32,092 nt of DNA from an uncultured Clostridia bacterium (GTDB taxonomy: Bacteria > Bacillota > Clostridia > Oscillospirales > Ruminococcaceae): assembly GCA_947624375.1 (NCBI GenBank), contig CANQKD010000022.1:1-32092 (forward strand), written 5' to 3'. This document shows positions 20,935 to 28,829 of this stretch, one piece after another. The position numbers and the translations under genes were made by a program. Position 1 is the first letter of the stretch, and each line of letters begins with the position of its first letter. The notes under the pieces were generated by a model. It did no database searches. It saw nothing but the letters and a program-made list of their open reading frames with translations, and was not told the origin of the DNA.

Positions 20935-23565
20935 TTACTTCTTGTCAGCTATTGCAGCTTGAGCAGCAGCAAGTCTTGCTATAGGCACACGGAAAGGTGA
21001 GCAAGATACATAGTCAAGACCTATCTTGTGGCAGAACTCAACAGAAGTCGGGTCGCCGCCGTGCTCGCCGCAGATACCGCAGTGGAGCTTCGGATTTACC
21101 GGCTTGCCGAGGTCGATAGCCATCTTCATCAGCTTGCCAACGCCTGTCTGATCGAGCTTAGCAAACGGATCGTTCTCATAGATCTTAGCATCATAGTAAG
21201 CTCCGAGGAACTTGCCTGCATCGTCTCTTGAGAAGCCGAATGTCATCTGAGTGAGGTCGTTGGTACCGAAGCAGAAGAAGTCAGCTTCCTTAGCTATCTC
21301 GTCAGCGGTAAGAGCAGCTCTGGGTATCTCGATCATCGTACCTACCTCATACTTGAGGTCAGAACCTGCCTCGGCAATAACTGCATCGGCGGTATCAACA
21401 ACGATCTTCTTAACATACTTGAGCTCCTTAACGTCGCCTACCAGCGGAATCATTATCTCAGGCTCAACTGCCCAGTCGGGGTGAGCTTTCTTAACGTTGA
21501 TAGCAGCCTTGATAACAGCCTTTGTCTGCATCTTGGCTATCTCGGGGTATGTTACAGCCAGACGGCAGCCACGGTGACCCATCATCGGGTTGAACTCATG
21601 CAGTGAAGCAATGATGTTCTTGATAGTCTCAACGCTCTTGCCCTGAGCCTTAGCGAGAGCCTCAATGTCAGCCTCTTCTGTAGGAACAAATTCGTGCAGA
21701 GGCGGATCGAGGAATCTGATAGTAACAGGGCAGCCTTCAAGAGCCTCATAAAGAGCCTCAAAGTCGCTCTGCTGCATAGGCTCTATCTTAGCCAGAGCAG
21801 CCTCTCTCTCCTCAACGGTATCGGAGCATATCATCTCTCTGAATGCTGCGATCCTCTCGGGGTCAAAGAACATATGCTCTGTACGGCAAAGACCAATGCC
21901 CTCAGCGCCCAGTTCTCTTGCTTTCTTAGCGTCGGCAGGAGTATCGGCGTTTGTTCTTACTTTAAGTTTTCTGTACTTGTCAGCCCAAGCCATAATTCTT
22001 CCGAACTCGCCTGCTATAGTAGCGTCAACGGTCGGGATTATGCCGTCATAGATGTTACCGGTAGAGCCGTCTATAGAAATGTAGTCGCCCTCGTGGAAGG
22101 TCTTTCCTGCCAGCTCAAACTTCTTGTTAGCTTCGTCCATCTTTATCTCGGAGCAGCCTGATACGCAGCAGGTACCCATACCGCGTGCAACAACGGCAGC
22201 GTGAGATGTCATACCGCCTCTGACGGTAAGTATGCCCTGTGCAGACTTCATGCCCGTGATATCTTCGGGAGAAGTTTCAAGACGGACCAGAACTACCTTT
22301 TCGCCCTTTGCAGCCCAAGCCTCGGCGTCGTCAGCGGTGAATACTATCTTACCGCAGGCAGCGCCCGGTGAAGCGCCAAGGCCCTTGCCCATAGGTGTTG
22401 CAGCCTTAAGAGCAGCAGCATCGAACTGCGGGTGCAGCAGAGTATCGAGGTTTCTCGGGTCTATCATAGCAACGGCTTCTTCTTCTGTTCTCATGCCCTC
22501 GTCAACGAGGTCGCAAGCGATCTTCAGGGCAGCCTTAGCTGTTCTCTTGCCGTTTCTTGTCTGAAGCATATAAAGTTTGCCGTGCTCAACGGTGAACTCC
22601 ATATCCTGCATATCTCTGTAGTGATCTTCCAGAGTAGCGCATACTTTCTGGAAATCAGCAAAAGCCTGCGGGAACTTCTCAGCCATCTGAGCTATAGGCA
22701 TAGGAGTACGAACGCCTGCAACAACGTCTTCGCCCTGTGCATTGGTAAGGAATTCGCCCATCAGCTTCTTTTCGCCTGTAGCAGGGTCACGTGTGAACGC
22801 AACGCCTGTGCCGCAGTCATCGCCCATGTTACCAAACGCCATCGACTGTACGTTTACGGCAGTACCCCATGAATAAGGTATGTCGTTATCTCTTCTGTAA
22901 ACGTTGGCTCTCGGGTTATCCCATGAACGGAATACTGCCTTGATAGCGCCCATCAGCTGCTCCTTGGGGTCGGTCGGGAAATCAACACCGATCTTCTCCT
23001 TGTATTCAGCCTTGAACTGGCTTGCCAGCTCTTTCAGGTCATCAGCGGTAAGCTCAACGTCCTGTGTAACGCCCTTCTTGGCCTTCATCTCGTCGATAAG
23101 CTCTTCAAAGTATTTCTTGCCGACTTCCATAACAACGTCGGAATACATCTGAATAAATCTTCTGTAGCAGTCCCATGCCCAACGAGGGTTGTTTGACTTC
23201 TCTGCGATAACATTAACAACGTCCTCGTTAAGACCGAGGTTAAGTATGGTGTCCATCATGCCCGGCATGGAAGCGCGCGCACCCGAACGGACTGAAACGA
23301 GCAGCGGATTTTCCTTGTCGCCGAATTTCTTTCCTGTGATCTCTTCCATCTTTACGATGTACTCGTTGATCTCAGCCATTATCTCCGGGTTGATCTCTCT
23401 GCCGTCCTCATAATACTGAGTACAAGCCTCTGTAGAGATCGTGAAGCCCTGAGGAACGGGAAGACCCAGACCTGTCATTTCTGCAAGGTTAGCGCCTTTA
23501 CCGCCGAGCAATTCTCTCATGTTGGCATTACCCTCAGTGAAAAGGTAACAATATTTCTTTGCCAT
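20935..23565 (-). CDS. ppdK: Pyruvate, phosphate dikinase
   Basis: 876 aa, the standard length. It interconverts pyruvate + ATP + Pi and phosphoenolpyruvate + AMP + PPi; in anaerobic Clostridia it often works in glycolysis or gluconeogenesis. Domains: N-terminal ATP-grasp nucleotide-binding part (about 1-340, with LGGKGANLAEM at the start), central phosphohistidine domain with GGMTSHAAVVARGMG near 450 (His is the phospho-carrier), and C-terminal PEP-binding barrel with CRTEHMF and LHCGICGEHGGDP near 832 carrying the catalytic Cys. GGAGGT precedes the ATG. Monocistronic by appearance, with its own terminator. Codon use appears more biased than neighbours, as expected for an abundant enzyme. 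Confidence 0.98.
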   Translation of the reverse strand: MAKKYCYLFTEGNANMRELLGGKGANLAEMTGLGLPVPQGFTISTEACTQYYEDGREINPEIMAEINEYIVKMEEITGKKFGDKENPLLVSVRSGARASMPGMMDTILNLGLNEDVVNVIAEKSNNPRWAWDCYRRFIQMYSDVVMEVGKKYFEELIDEMKAKKGVTQDVELTADDLKELASQFKAEYKEKIGVDFPTDPKEQLMGAIKAVFRSWDNPRANVYRRDNDIPYSWGTAVNVQSMAFGNMGDDCGTGVAFTRDPATGEKKLMGEFLTNAQGEDVVAGVRTPMPIAQMAEKFPQAFADFQKVCATLEDHYRDMQDMEFTVEHGKLYMLQTRNGKRTAKAALKIACDLVDEGMRTEEEAVAMIDPRNLDTLLHPQFDAAALKAATPMGKGLGASPGAACGKIVFTADDAEAWAAKGEKVVLVRLETSPEDITGMKSAQGILTVRGGMTSHAAVVARGMGTCCVSGCSEIKMDEANKKFELAGKTFHEGDYISIDGSTGNIYDGIIPTVDATIAGEFGRIMAWADKYRKLKVRTNADTPADAKKARELGAEGIGLCRTEHMFFDPERIAAFREMICSDTVEEREAALAKIEPMQQSDFEALYEALEGCPVTIRFLDPPLHEFVPTEEADIEALAKAQGKSVETIKNIIASLHEFNPMMGHRGCRLAVTYPEIAKMQTKAVIKAAINVKKAHPDWAVEPEIMIPLVGDVKELKYVKKIVVDTADAVIAEAGSDLKYEVGTMIEIPRAALTADEIAKEADFFCFGTNDLTQMTFGFSRDDAGKFLGAYYDAKIYENDPFAKLDQTGVGKLMKMAIDLGKPVNPKLHCGICGEHGGDPTSVEFCHKIGLDYVSCSPFRVPIARLAAAQAAIADKK

Positions 23566-23638
23566 TGGTATCTACCTCCAAATATTTTTAAATTCCGCGC
23601 GACCGCACTAAAAACGATCGGCATACGGACTTACATCT

Positions 23639-23644
23639 ATTATA
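23639..23644 (-). promoter_or_regulatory. Probable -10 of ppdK
   Basis: TATAAT on the minus strand about 75 nt upstream of the ppdK ATG. No clear -35 at 16-18 nt. Confidence 0.45.
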
Positions 23645-23748
23645 ACAGATTACGCCTCAAATTTCCATAGCTACAGACAAACTATTTGAAAAATTTTTGC
23701 ATATTTTTTTCTGCCCGTTTATGTGCAACTTGCACAACACACCCGTAT

Positions 23749-25179
23749 TTACGACTCTTTTTTGTCGCTTTCGTCCTGCTGCTCCTGCGCCATCTTTGCA
23801 AACTTTTCGTTTCTCTTTGCAAGTTTTTTGTCCGCATAGCCCTCTTTTACAGCCGTCTGAGAGCGTTCTATAGCCAGCGCGCCGTCCGGAACGTCTTTAG
23901 TTATGGTAGAACCTGCCGCCGTGTATGCGCCATCGCCCACCTTTACGGGCGCTACAAGATTGGTATTGCAGCCTATGAAAGCGTTGTCGCCTATAACAGT
24001 GCGGTACTTGTTTTCACCGTCAAAGTTGCAGGTAATGCAGCCGCCGCCCATGTTCACATTCTCGCCTACGTCGCTGTCACCCACATACGAAAGATGCGCC
24101 ATCGAAGCCCTGTCGCCTATCACAGAATTTTTTATCTCTACAAAATCGCCTATCTTTACGTGCTTTTTGATGTGTGTACCGGGTCGCAGCTGTACCCAAG
24201 GTCCGACTGTCGAATAGTCCTCCACCCGTGAATCCACAGCTTGAACATTGTTCAGCGTTACAAAGTCGCCCACCGCCACATTTTTAAGAACAGTATTGCA
24301 GCCTATAACGCAGCCGCTGCCTATAACGGTATCGCCGAAAAGCTGCGTGCCGCTCTTTATGTGCGTGCCTGAGCCTATCTTTACATTTCTGCCTATTATA
24401 ACGCCGTCCGTGCATGAAAACTCAACACCGTTTTCAAGGTGCTTTTTTATAATATTGCTGCGCGCAAGGGTGTTCAGTTCCAGAAGCTGTGCTCGGTCGT
24501 TCGCCCCGAGAGATACATACGGGTTTTCCGAAATATACGCCTGCGCGGTCTTGCCCTTTGCCAGCAGCAGCGACAAACAGTCTGTCAGATAATACTCGCC
24601 CTGCGCGTTATCGGGCTTTATCTCATCTAAAACAGACAAAAGCTCTTTGGTATTGAACCAGTAGCAGCCCGAGTTTATCTCGCGTATCTTGCGCTGCTCC
24701 TCGGTGCAGTCCTTGTGCTCAACTATCGCTGAAACGCCGTTTTCACCGCGTATTATCCTGCCGTAGCCTGTGGCGTCTTCAAGCACCGAAGTCACCACCG
24801 TAACAGCTGCCTTGCTGCTCTTGTGAAGCTCCAGCGCACCTTTTATAGTGCCGCAGTCAATGAACGGCGCATCACCGTTGAGAATAAGCGTGTAGCCGTC
24901 TATATTTTCTTCAAGAAACTGTTTTGCCTGCATCACCGCGTGACCCGTGCCCAGTCTCTCGCTCTGCATTACTGTCGTGTATCTGCCGCCGAGGTAGTCG
25001 TCTATCTGCTGTGCCTCATACCCCTTTACAATGCAAATGCGCGAAAGGTGCGCCTCCTCGCACGCCGATATGACCCATTCAAGCATTGCGTCACCCAGCA
25101 CTTCCAGAAGAGCCTTGGGCTTGGTGGTCTTCATTCTCTTTCCCTGACCGCCTGCCAGTATAACAACATTGTCCGCCAT
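23749..25179 (-). CDS. glmU: Bifunctional UDP-GlcNAc pyrophosphorylase / GlcN-1-P acetyltransferase
   Basis: 476 aa. The N-terminal uridylyltransferase (about 1-230) starts with the nucleotide signature LAGGQGKRMKTTKPKALLEV, with LGTGHAVMQAK and LNGDAPFI. The C-terminal half is a left-handed beta helix of hexapeptide repeats (VIIGRNVKIGSGTHIKSG onward) with GRNVKIG, AHLSYVGDSDVG and NMGGGCITCNFDG typical of the acetyltransferase site. It makes UDP-GlcNAc for peptidoglycan and other glycans. The highly charged C-terminal tail (about 445-476, KKLAKRNEKFAKMAQEQQDE) adds roughly 20 residues to the usual length. AAAGGAGA precedes the ATG, 13 nt after coaBC, so the two form an operon. Confidence 0.96.
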   Translation of the reverse strand: MADNVVILAGGQGKRMKTTKPKALLEVLGDAMLEWVISACEEAHLSRICIVKGYEAQQIDDYLGGRYTTVMQSERLGTGHAVMQAKQFLEENIDGYTLILNGDAPFIDCGTIKGALELHKSSKAAVTVVTSVLEDATGYGRIIRGENGVSAIVEHKDCTEEQRKIREINSGCYWFNTKELLSVLDEIKPDNAQGEYYLTDCLSLLLAKGKTAQAYISENPYVSLGANDRAQLLELNTLARSNIIKKHLENGVEFSCTDGVIIGRNVKIGSGTHIKSGTQLFGDTVIGSGCVIGCNTVLKNVAVGDFVTLNNVQAVDSRVEDYSTVGPWVQLRPGTHIKKHVKIGDFVEIKNSVIGDRASMAHLSYVGDSDVGENVNMGGGCITCNFDGENKYRTVIGDNAFIGCNTNLVAPVKVGDGAYTAAGSTITKDVPDGALAIERSQTAVKEGYADKKLAKRNEKFAKMAQEQQDESDKKES

Positions 25180-25192
25180 AAATATGTCTCCT

Positions 25193-26395
25193 TTATTTGA
25201 TTTTTTCTTTTATAATATCCAGTATCCTGTGCGCCGCCTGTTCTTTTGACATCTTCTCAAGCTGCGCCGTGCCGTCTTTCGTTATCACCGTCAGCACATT
25301 TGTGTCCGTCCCGAAGCCCGCGCCCTCCGTTTTCAGGCTGTTGCAGCATATCATATCGCAGTTTTTGCTCTCCAGCTTTTTCTTCGAGTTCTCGATAAGA
25401 TCATCGGTCTCCATCGAAAATCCGCACAAAAACAGTCTGCCGCCCTTGTGTTCGCCGAGGTATTTCAGTATGTCGGTCGTGCGTTTCAGGTCTATCTTCA
25501 TCTCGCTGCCCGACTTCTTTATCTTGCTCTCCGCCACCGTTTCGGGGGTGTAGTCTGCCACCGCCGCCGCCTTTATGATAATGTCGCAGTCCTCATAACG
25601 CTCTTTCACCGCATTAAACATATCCTCCGCCGAAGTTACGTTCACAACCTGCACAAACATCGGCGGCATAACATCGGTGTGCGCCGCAACTACAGTTACC
25701 TGCGCGCCCCTCATAGCCGCAGCTTTCGCGAGTGCAAATCCCATCTTCCCCGAAGAATGGTTAGATATAAACCGCACAGGGTCAATTGCCTCTCTCGTCG
25801 CGCCTGCCGTTACAAGCACTTTCTTGCCTGCTAAATCCTTTTCAAAAGCTATCTCGTAAAGTATGTGCTCCAGAAGTTCGCCCTCGTCGGGCATTCTGCC
25901 GTCGCCTATGTCGCCGTTTGCAAGCATACCTCGGTCGGGCTCAACTATCTTGTAACCGAATTTTATCAGCTTTTCAATGTTGTCTTGCACAATAGGGTCG
26001 TGATACATATTGTGGTTCATCGCCGGGGATATCATTCGCACACAGGTGCAAGCCATAACGGTGGTGGTCAGCATATCGTCCGCAATGCCGCTTGCTATCT
26101 TGCCGATAACGTTAGCAGAGGCAGGGGCTATCATCACTGCGTCCGCCTGCTTTGCAAGGGCAACGTGCTCTACGCTGTACTGAAAATTGCGGTCAAAGGT
26201 GTCAATGAGGCACTTGTTGCCCGTCAGCGTTTCAAAGGTTATGGGGTTTATAAAGTTCGCGGCGTTTCTGGTCATCAGAACGTGCACCGCGCACCCCTGC
26301 TTTACCAGCATACGCGCCAGGTTTGCGCTTTTGTACGCCGCTATGCTGCCCGTAACGCCAAGCAGCACCGTCTTGCCTTTCAGAATGTTTTCCAT
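25193..26395 (-). CDS. coaBC: Bifunctional phosphopantothenoylcysteine decarboxylase / phosphopantothenate-cysteine ligase
   Basis: 400 aa, normal length for the fused enzyme (Dfp). CoaC flavoprotein part (about 1-185): GVTGSIAAYKSANLARML, catalytic His in VEHVALAK near 75, APASANVIGKIASGIADDML and PAMNHNMY. CoaB ligase part (about 190-400): VTAGATREAIDPVRFISNHS, the dimer Lys-rich loop KIKKSGSEMKIDLKRT and FSMETDDL. Together they convert 4'-phosphopantothenate to 4'-phosphopantetheine for CoA. Ribosome site AGGTG is modest. First gene of an operon with glmU. PanT and CoaX, upstream in the same pathway, lie 4.5 kb away on the other strand. Confidence 0.96.
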   Translation of the reverse strand: MENILKGKTVLLGVTGSIAAYKSANLARMLVKQGCAVHVLMTRNAANFINPITFETLTGNKCLIDTFDRNFQYSVEHVALAKQADAVMIAPASANVIGKIASGIADDMLTTTVMACTCVRMISPAMNHNMYHDPIVQDNIEKLIKFGYKIVEPDRGMLANGDIGDGRMPDEGELLEHILYEIAFEKDLAGKKVLVTAGATREAIDPVRFISNHSSGKMGFALAKAAAMRGAQVTVVAAHTDVMPPMFVQVVNVTSAEDMFNAVKERYEDCDIIIKAAAVADYTPETVAESKIKKSGSEMKIDLKRTTDILKYLGEHKGGRLFLCGFSMETDDLIENSKKKLESKNCDMICCNSLKTEGAGFGTDTNVLTVITKDGTAQLEKMSKEQAAHRILDIIKEKIK

Positions 26396-26399
26396 TTTA

Positions 26400-26854
26400 T
26401 CACCTGCTTATAATAATTTTGCTGCTTACGCAGCACCCTGCGGAGCTGTGCAACGTTCCACAGTACGCAAAAGTTTTAAGTCTTGTCAAGAACGGGAAAG
26501 TTTTCGGTCAAGCCTTTTTCAAAAGGCTTGTCAGGTCGAGGGGTGAAACCCCCGTCGCCGTCCGCAGACGGCGAAATCTTCTACATCGTGCGCTCCGCTG
26601 CTAGAGGTAAGAAGTCAGAGGTTAGAAGTTAGAAATGCTTTTTACAACTCTTGCGGCAGTTTTTTATACCTGCGGTTTACCAAGAAGCAAGAAACAAGAA
26701 TTTGCTTTTTATAGTTTAGTGCAGTCTTTTCAAGACCAAACATCTTGCCTCTTGCTTCTCGTTTTCTTGCTTCTAATAGCTGCGCCTCCCCTTTGAGAAG
26801 CCATACCTCTCTTTCCTGCGCGCGCTTGCGTGCGCAATAGCTATGTAAAAGTCC
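26400..26854. repeat. Repeat-rich intergenic region
   Basis: No credible gene. Contains GCTTACGCAGCACCCTGCGG, AAGCCTTTTTCAAAAGGCTT (same module as GACCCTTTTTCAAAAGGGTC elsewhere but with changed, still pairing, stem), CGCCGTCCGCAGACGGCG, AGGTTAGAAGTTAGAAATG, ACCTGCGGTTT, AGAAGCAAGAAACAAGAA with its inverse TCTTGCCTCTTGCTTCT, AATAGCTGCGCCTCCCC, and GCGCGCTTGCGTGCGC. It ends in the AGAGGCAAGA motif that forms the 3' end of the next gene. Confidence 0.7.
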
Positions 26855-27331
26855 TCAAATCTTGCCTCTTGCCAACCTTTTCGCAAAGCATACCGCGCCG
26901 TCAAGTTTGTCATACGGCGGATAGTTCTCTATCCTGATGTAGCCAAGCTTTTCGTACAGCGCGACCGCATCGGTCATTATCTCTCTTGTCTGCAAAACGG
27001 CGCGTTCAAAGCCCATGCAGCGAGCTTTTTCCTCAACAGCCGTCATCAGCTTTGTCGCAATGCCGTTGCCCCTGTATTCGGGCTGAACCCATACGCGCTT
27101 TATCTCCGCATCGCCGCGCGAGTACTCTTTCAGCCCCGCGCACGCCACGGCTTTTCCGCCGTCATACGCTATTATCACATCGCCTATGCTATCCGAAAGA
27201 TTGTACGGCACAAATCCCAAACGGTTTCTCTTTCCGCCGACTATTTTACTGTAATATTCCTCCGTCAGCAGATAGAATTTTTTGAAATCCTCGTTTTTGC
27301 CGTCCGTCCATTCGTATGTAAGGTCACTCAT
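26855..27331 (-). CDS. GNAT-family N-acetyltransferase
   Basis: 158 aa. Motif A: RVWVQPEYRGNGIATKLMTA (R-G-N-G-I-A, acetyl-CoA binding); motif B: ALYEKLGYIRIENYPPY. GGKAVACAGLKEYSRGDAEI is the preceding strand. The ending NYPPYD resembles putative acetyltransferases of the PaiA/YjdJ-like kind, but substrate is not readable. GAGGAAA precedes the ATG. The final residues (LARGKI) and stop are encoded by an intergenic GGCAAGAGGCAAGA repeat, suggesting the repeat has overrun the original 3' end. It stands alone between repeat regions. Confidence 0.85.
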   Translation of the reverse strand: MSDLTYEWTDGKNEDFKKFYLLTEEYYSKIVGGKRNRLGFVPYNLSDSIGDVIIAYDGGKAVACAGLKEYSRGDAEIKRVWVQPEYRGNGIATKLMTAVEEKARCMGFERAVLQTREIMTDAVALYEKLGYIRIENYPPYDKLDGAVCFAKRLARGKI

Positions 27332-27609
27332 TCATTTTCCTCGATATATAATGTAAAATCTAAGCTTCTCAGCACAATACACACCACACATACTCCCCCA
27401 AAAATCATCACTAACCAGCTAAAGCCGCTGGAAGAATATACTTCCAGCCTTCCGAAGGGGATTTGGAATATGGTAAGTTTGGTTAGATTGTCTTTTTGAG
27501 AAGTATATGCCCCTGTTGTAAGCGGTGAACAGCTCCGCAGGTTAGCTGCGACAGCAGCAAAAATAAATCTTGCTTCTATCTGAACCGCAGAAATGAAAAG
27601 TCTATGCTC
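27332..27609. repeat. Repeat-rich intergenic region
   Basis: No gene seen. CTGGAAGAATATACTTCCAG (27429-27448) is a clear inverted repeat of the family seen at 437, 722 and 17562. AACAGCTCCGCAGGTTAGCTG follows near 27528 (split here: AACAGCTCCGCAGG, TTAGCTG). It ends with the CTGAACCGCAGAAATG module. Confidence 0.65.
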
Positions 27610-27930
27610 TTATTTCTTCCTCTTTGGCTTTTGAGCCGGCAGCTCATCATACATAGCATTAAACAAGCCTGCCAGAAATTCCTTATTATCAACTTCATCT
27701 ACCAACAGCATCTCTTTTGCTCCCTCGTAGGGCAGTTCATACCGAGCCGTGGGCATATAAGCGATCGCCGAGCTTACAGGTTTAACAAGCAATCTGTCAT
27801 CATAAATGCCGCCTGCTACTTTGCCGCGATAATAAATAATAAATTCTCCCATCATAGCCCGATAAGTAATTTCTTCCAAATCAGAAAGCTGTTCCAAAAT
27901 AAACTCTAAGTATTCCTTGCTTGACGCCAT
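27610..27930 (-). CDS. TfoX N-terminal domain family protein
   Basis: 106 aa from the ATG at 27930, chosen because GAGGTG lies 5 nt upstream; the frame extends to 27963 without a better site. SSKEYLEFILEQL, EITYRAMMGEFIIYYRGKVA and IYDDRLLVKPV followed by YEGAKEMLLVDEVDN are the TfoX/Sxy N-terminal domain pattern. Family members are small proteins of unknown role; the name comes from competence regulators, but this lone domain need not regulate competence. The Lys-rich tail (KPKRKK) is short. Last of a three-gene group with a zinc-ribbon protein and an HIT protein. Confidence 0.82.
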   Translation of the reverse strand: MASSKEYLEFILEQLSDLEEITYRAMMGEFIIYYRGKVAGGIYDDRLLVKPVSSAIAYMPTARYELPYEGAKEMLLVDEVDNKEFLAGLFNAMYDELPAQKPKRKK

Positions 27931-27962
27931 GTTTACACCTCGAATATATATCTGCCGCAGCA

Positions 27963-27986
27963 CTTTACTTCCTCACCCGACATAAA
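27963..27986 (-). repeat. Duplicate of the start of the zinc-ribbon gene
   Basis: 24 bases identical to 28202-28225, which carry the start of the upstream gene (ATGTCGGGTGAGGAAGTAAA in both). The copy lies inside a hairpin CAGCACTTT...AAAGTGCTG and opens a 16-codon frame ending just before the TfoX-like gene. Confidence 0.8.
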
Positions 27987-27994
27987 AAGTGCTG

Positions 27995-28222
27995 TCAGAA
28001 CTCGTTTTTCAGCGATTTTACATAATCGCTCTTGCTTGTGTCCCAAAGACATATTGTGCATCTTCCGTCTTTGAAAATATGCTTGCAATTTTCATATCCG
28101 TATAACCTGTAAGCACACTCGGGGCACAACCCTTTCATTTTTGATTTTGATCTCAGAAACTCGCTGCCACATTCTGCGCAAACCCCGATCTTATCATTGC
28201 GCTTTACTTCCTCACCCGACAT
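27995..28222 (-). CDS. Small zinc-ribbon protein
   Basis: 75 aa, not a named family. Two Cys pairs CAEC (residues 15-18) and CPEC (33-36) with KGLC before the second form a rubredoxin-like knuckle pair, and CKHIF with CTIC later (46-60) could form a second site. MSKMKG-like basic residues between knuckles suggest nucleic-acid or protein contact. AAAAGGAG lies about 6 nt before the ATG. It lies 27 nt after the HIT gene and 64 nt before the TfoX-like gene, so probably co-transcribed. Confidence 0.75.
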   Translation of the reverse strand: MSGEEVKRNDKIGVCAECGSEFLRSKSKMKGLCPECAYRLYGYENCKHIFKDGRCTICLWDTSKSDYVKSLKNEF

Positions 28223-28249
28223 AAATTCTCCTTTTCAACAGATCATAAT

Positions 28250-28714
28250 TCACAGTAATTTCTCCAATTCATCAAGCAGTTTTCGTTTCATATCCGCAAG
28301 CTGCTGCTCGCTTGGTCTGCTGTCATCGGAATACATTTTCTCCATAGGATACCACCAGACAGGACCTCTGCCGTTATTCCCGTAGTTTTCGATGTCGCCG
28401 CTGACCCTCGGGAACAAATGCCAGTGAAGATGAGCATCGCCCATGCCGAGCAGCTCGTAGTTTATCTTCTCCGCACCAAAAGCCCTTGACACAGCATCGG
28501 CAACTATCGTCATTTCTTCAAGAAACTCAGCCCTTTCTAAAGGGTCAAGATGAAACAGCTCGGTCTTTTCACCGTGGTGCTTGTAAAGAAACAGCGTGTA
28601 GCCGTAAAAATGCTGATAATCGCCTATCACCACATATCCCGTTTTAAGTTCTTTCACGAAATAAGGGTTCTCGCCTTTTTTGATCATTTCAATTCGTTCG
28701 CATATCAGGCACAT
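28250..28714 (-). CDS. HIT family nucleotide hydrolase/transferase
   Basis: 154 aa. The C-terminal HLHWHLFPR near residues 95-103 is the histidine triad (H-x-H-x-H) whose middle His is the nucleophile on the alpha-phosphate of nucleotides. The N-terminal CLICERI resembles the Cys pair of a partial zinc site in some HIT proteins. YFVKELKTGYVVIGDYQHFYGYTLFLYK is the substrate-side strand (split: YFVKELKTGYVVIGDYQ, HFYGYTLFLYK). The C-terminal tail (about 110-154) is longer than in small HINT proteins. AGGAGATAATT precedes the ATG. First of the HIT / zinc-ribbon / TfoX group. Exact nucleotide substrate unknown. Confidence 0.9.
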   Translation of the reverse strand: MCLICERIEMIKKGENPYFVKELKTGYVVIGDYQHFYGYTLFLYKHHGEKTELFHLDPLERAEFLEEMTIVADAVSRAFGAEKINYELLGMGDAHLHWHLFPRVSGDIENYGNNGRGPVWWYPMEKMYSDDSRPSEQQLADMKRKLLDELEKLL

Positions 28715-28734
28715 AATTATCTCCTGTTAATTTT

Positions 28735-28829
28735 GTTTCGCCGCTTCCGCGGCAGCCTGCGGAGCTGTTCACCGCTCCTGCGCTGCGCGTAAGCGCAAAT
28801 AATCAGCACGCGCAAAAGCTGCCTTTACC
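28735..28829. repeat. CGCTTCCGC / GCGCTTACGC-type repeat module
   Basis: CCGCTTCCGCGGCAGCCTG, CGGAGCTGTTCACCGCTCC and GCGCTGCGCGTAAGCGC: two head-to-head copies of the module seen at 17467, 26427 and 31773. Several overlapping stems are possible. Confidence 0.65.

Noticed and set aside
23700-23748. Terminator of coaBC-glmU at the TGTGCAACTTGCACA palindrome
   Set aside because: The palindrome is real but no T-run follows on the minus strand, so it is not called as an intrinsic terminator.
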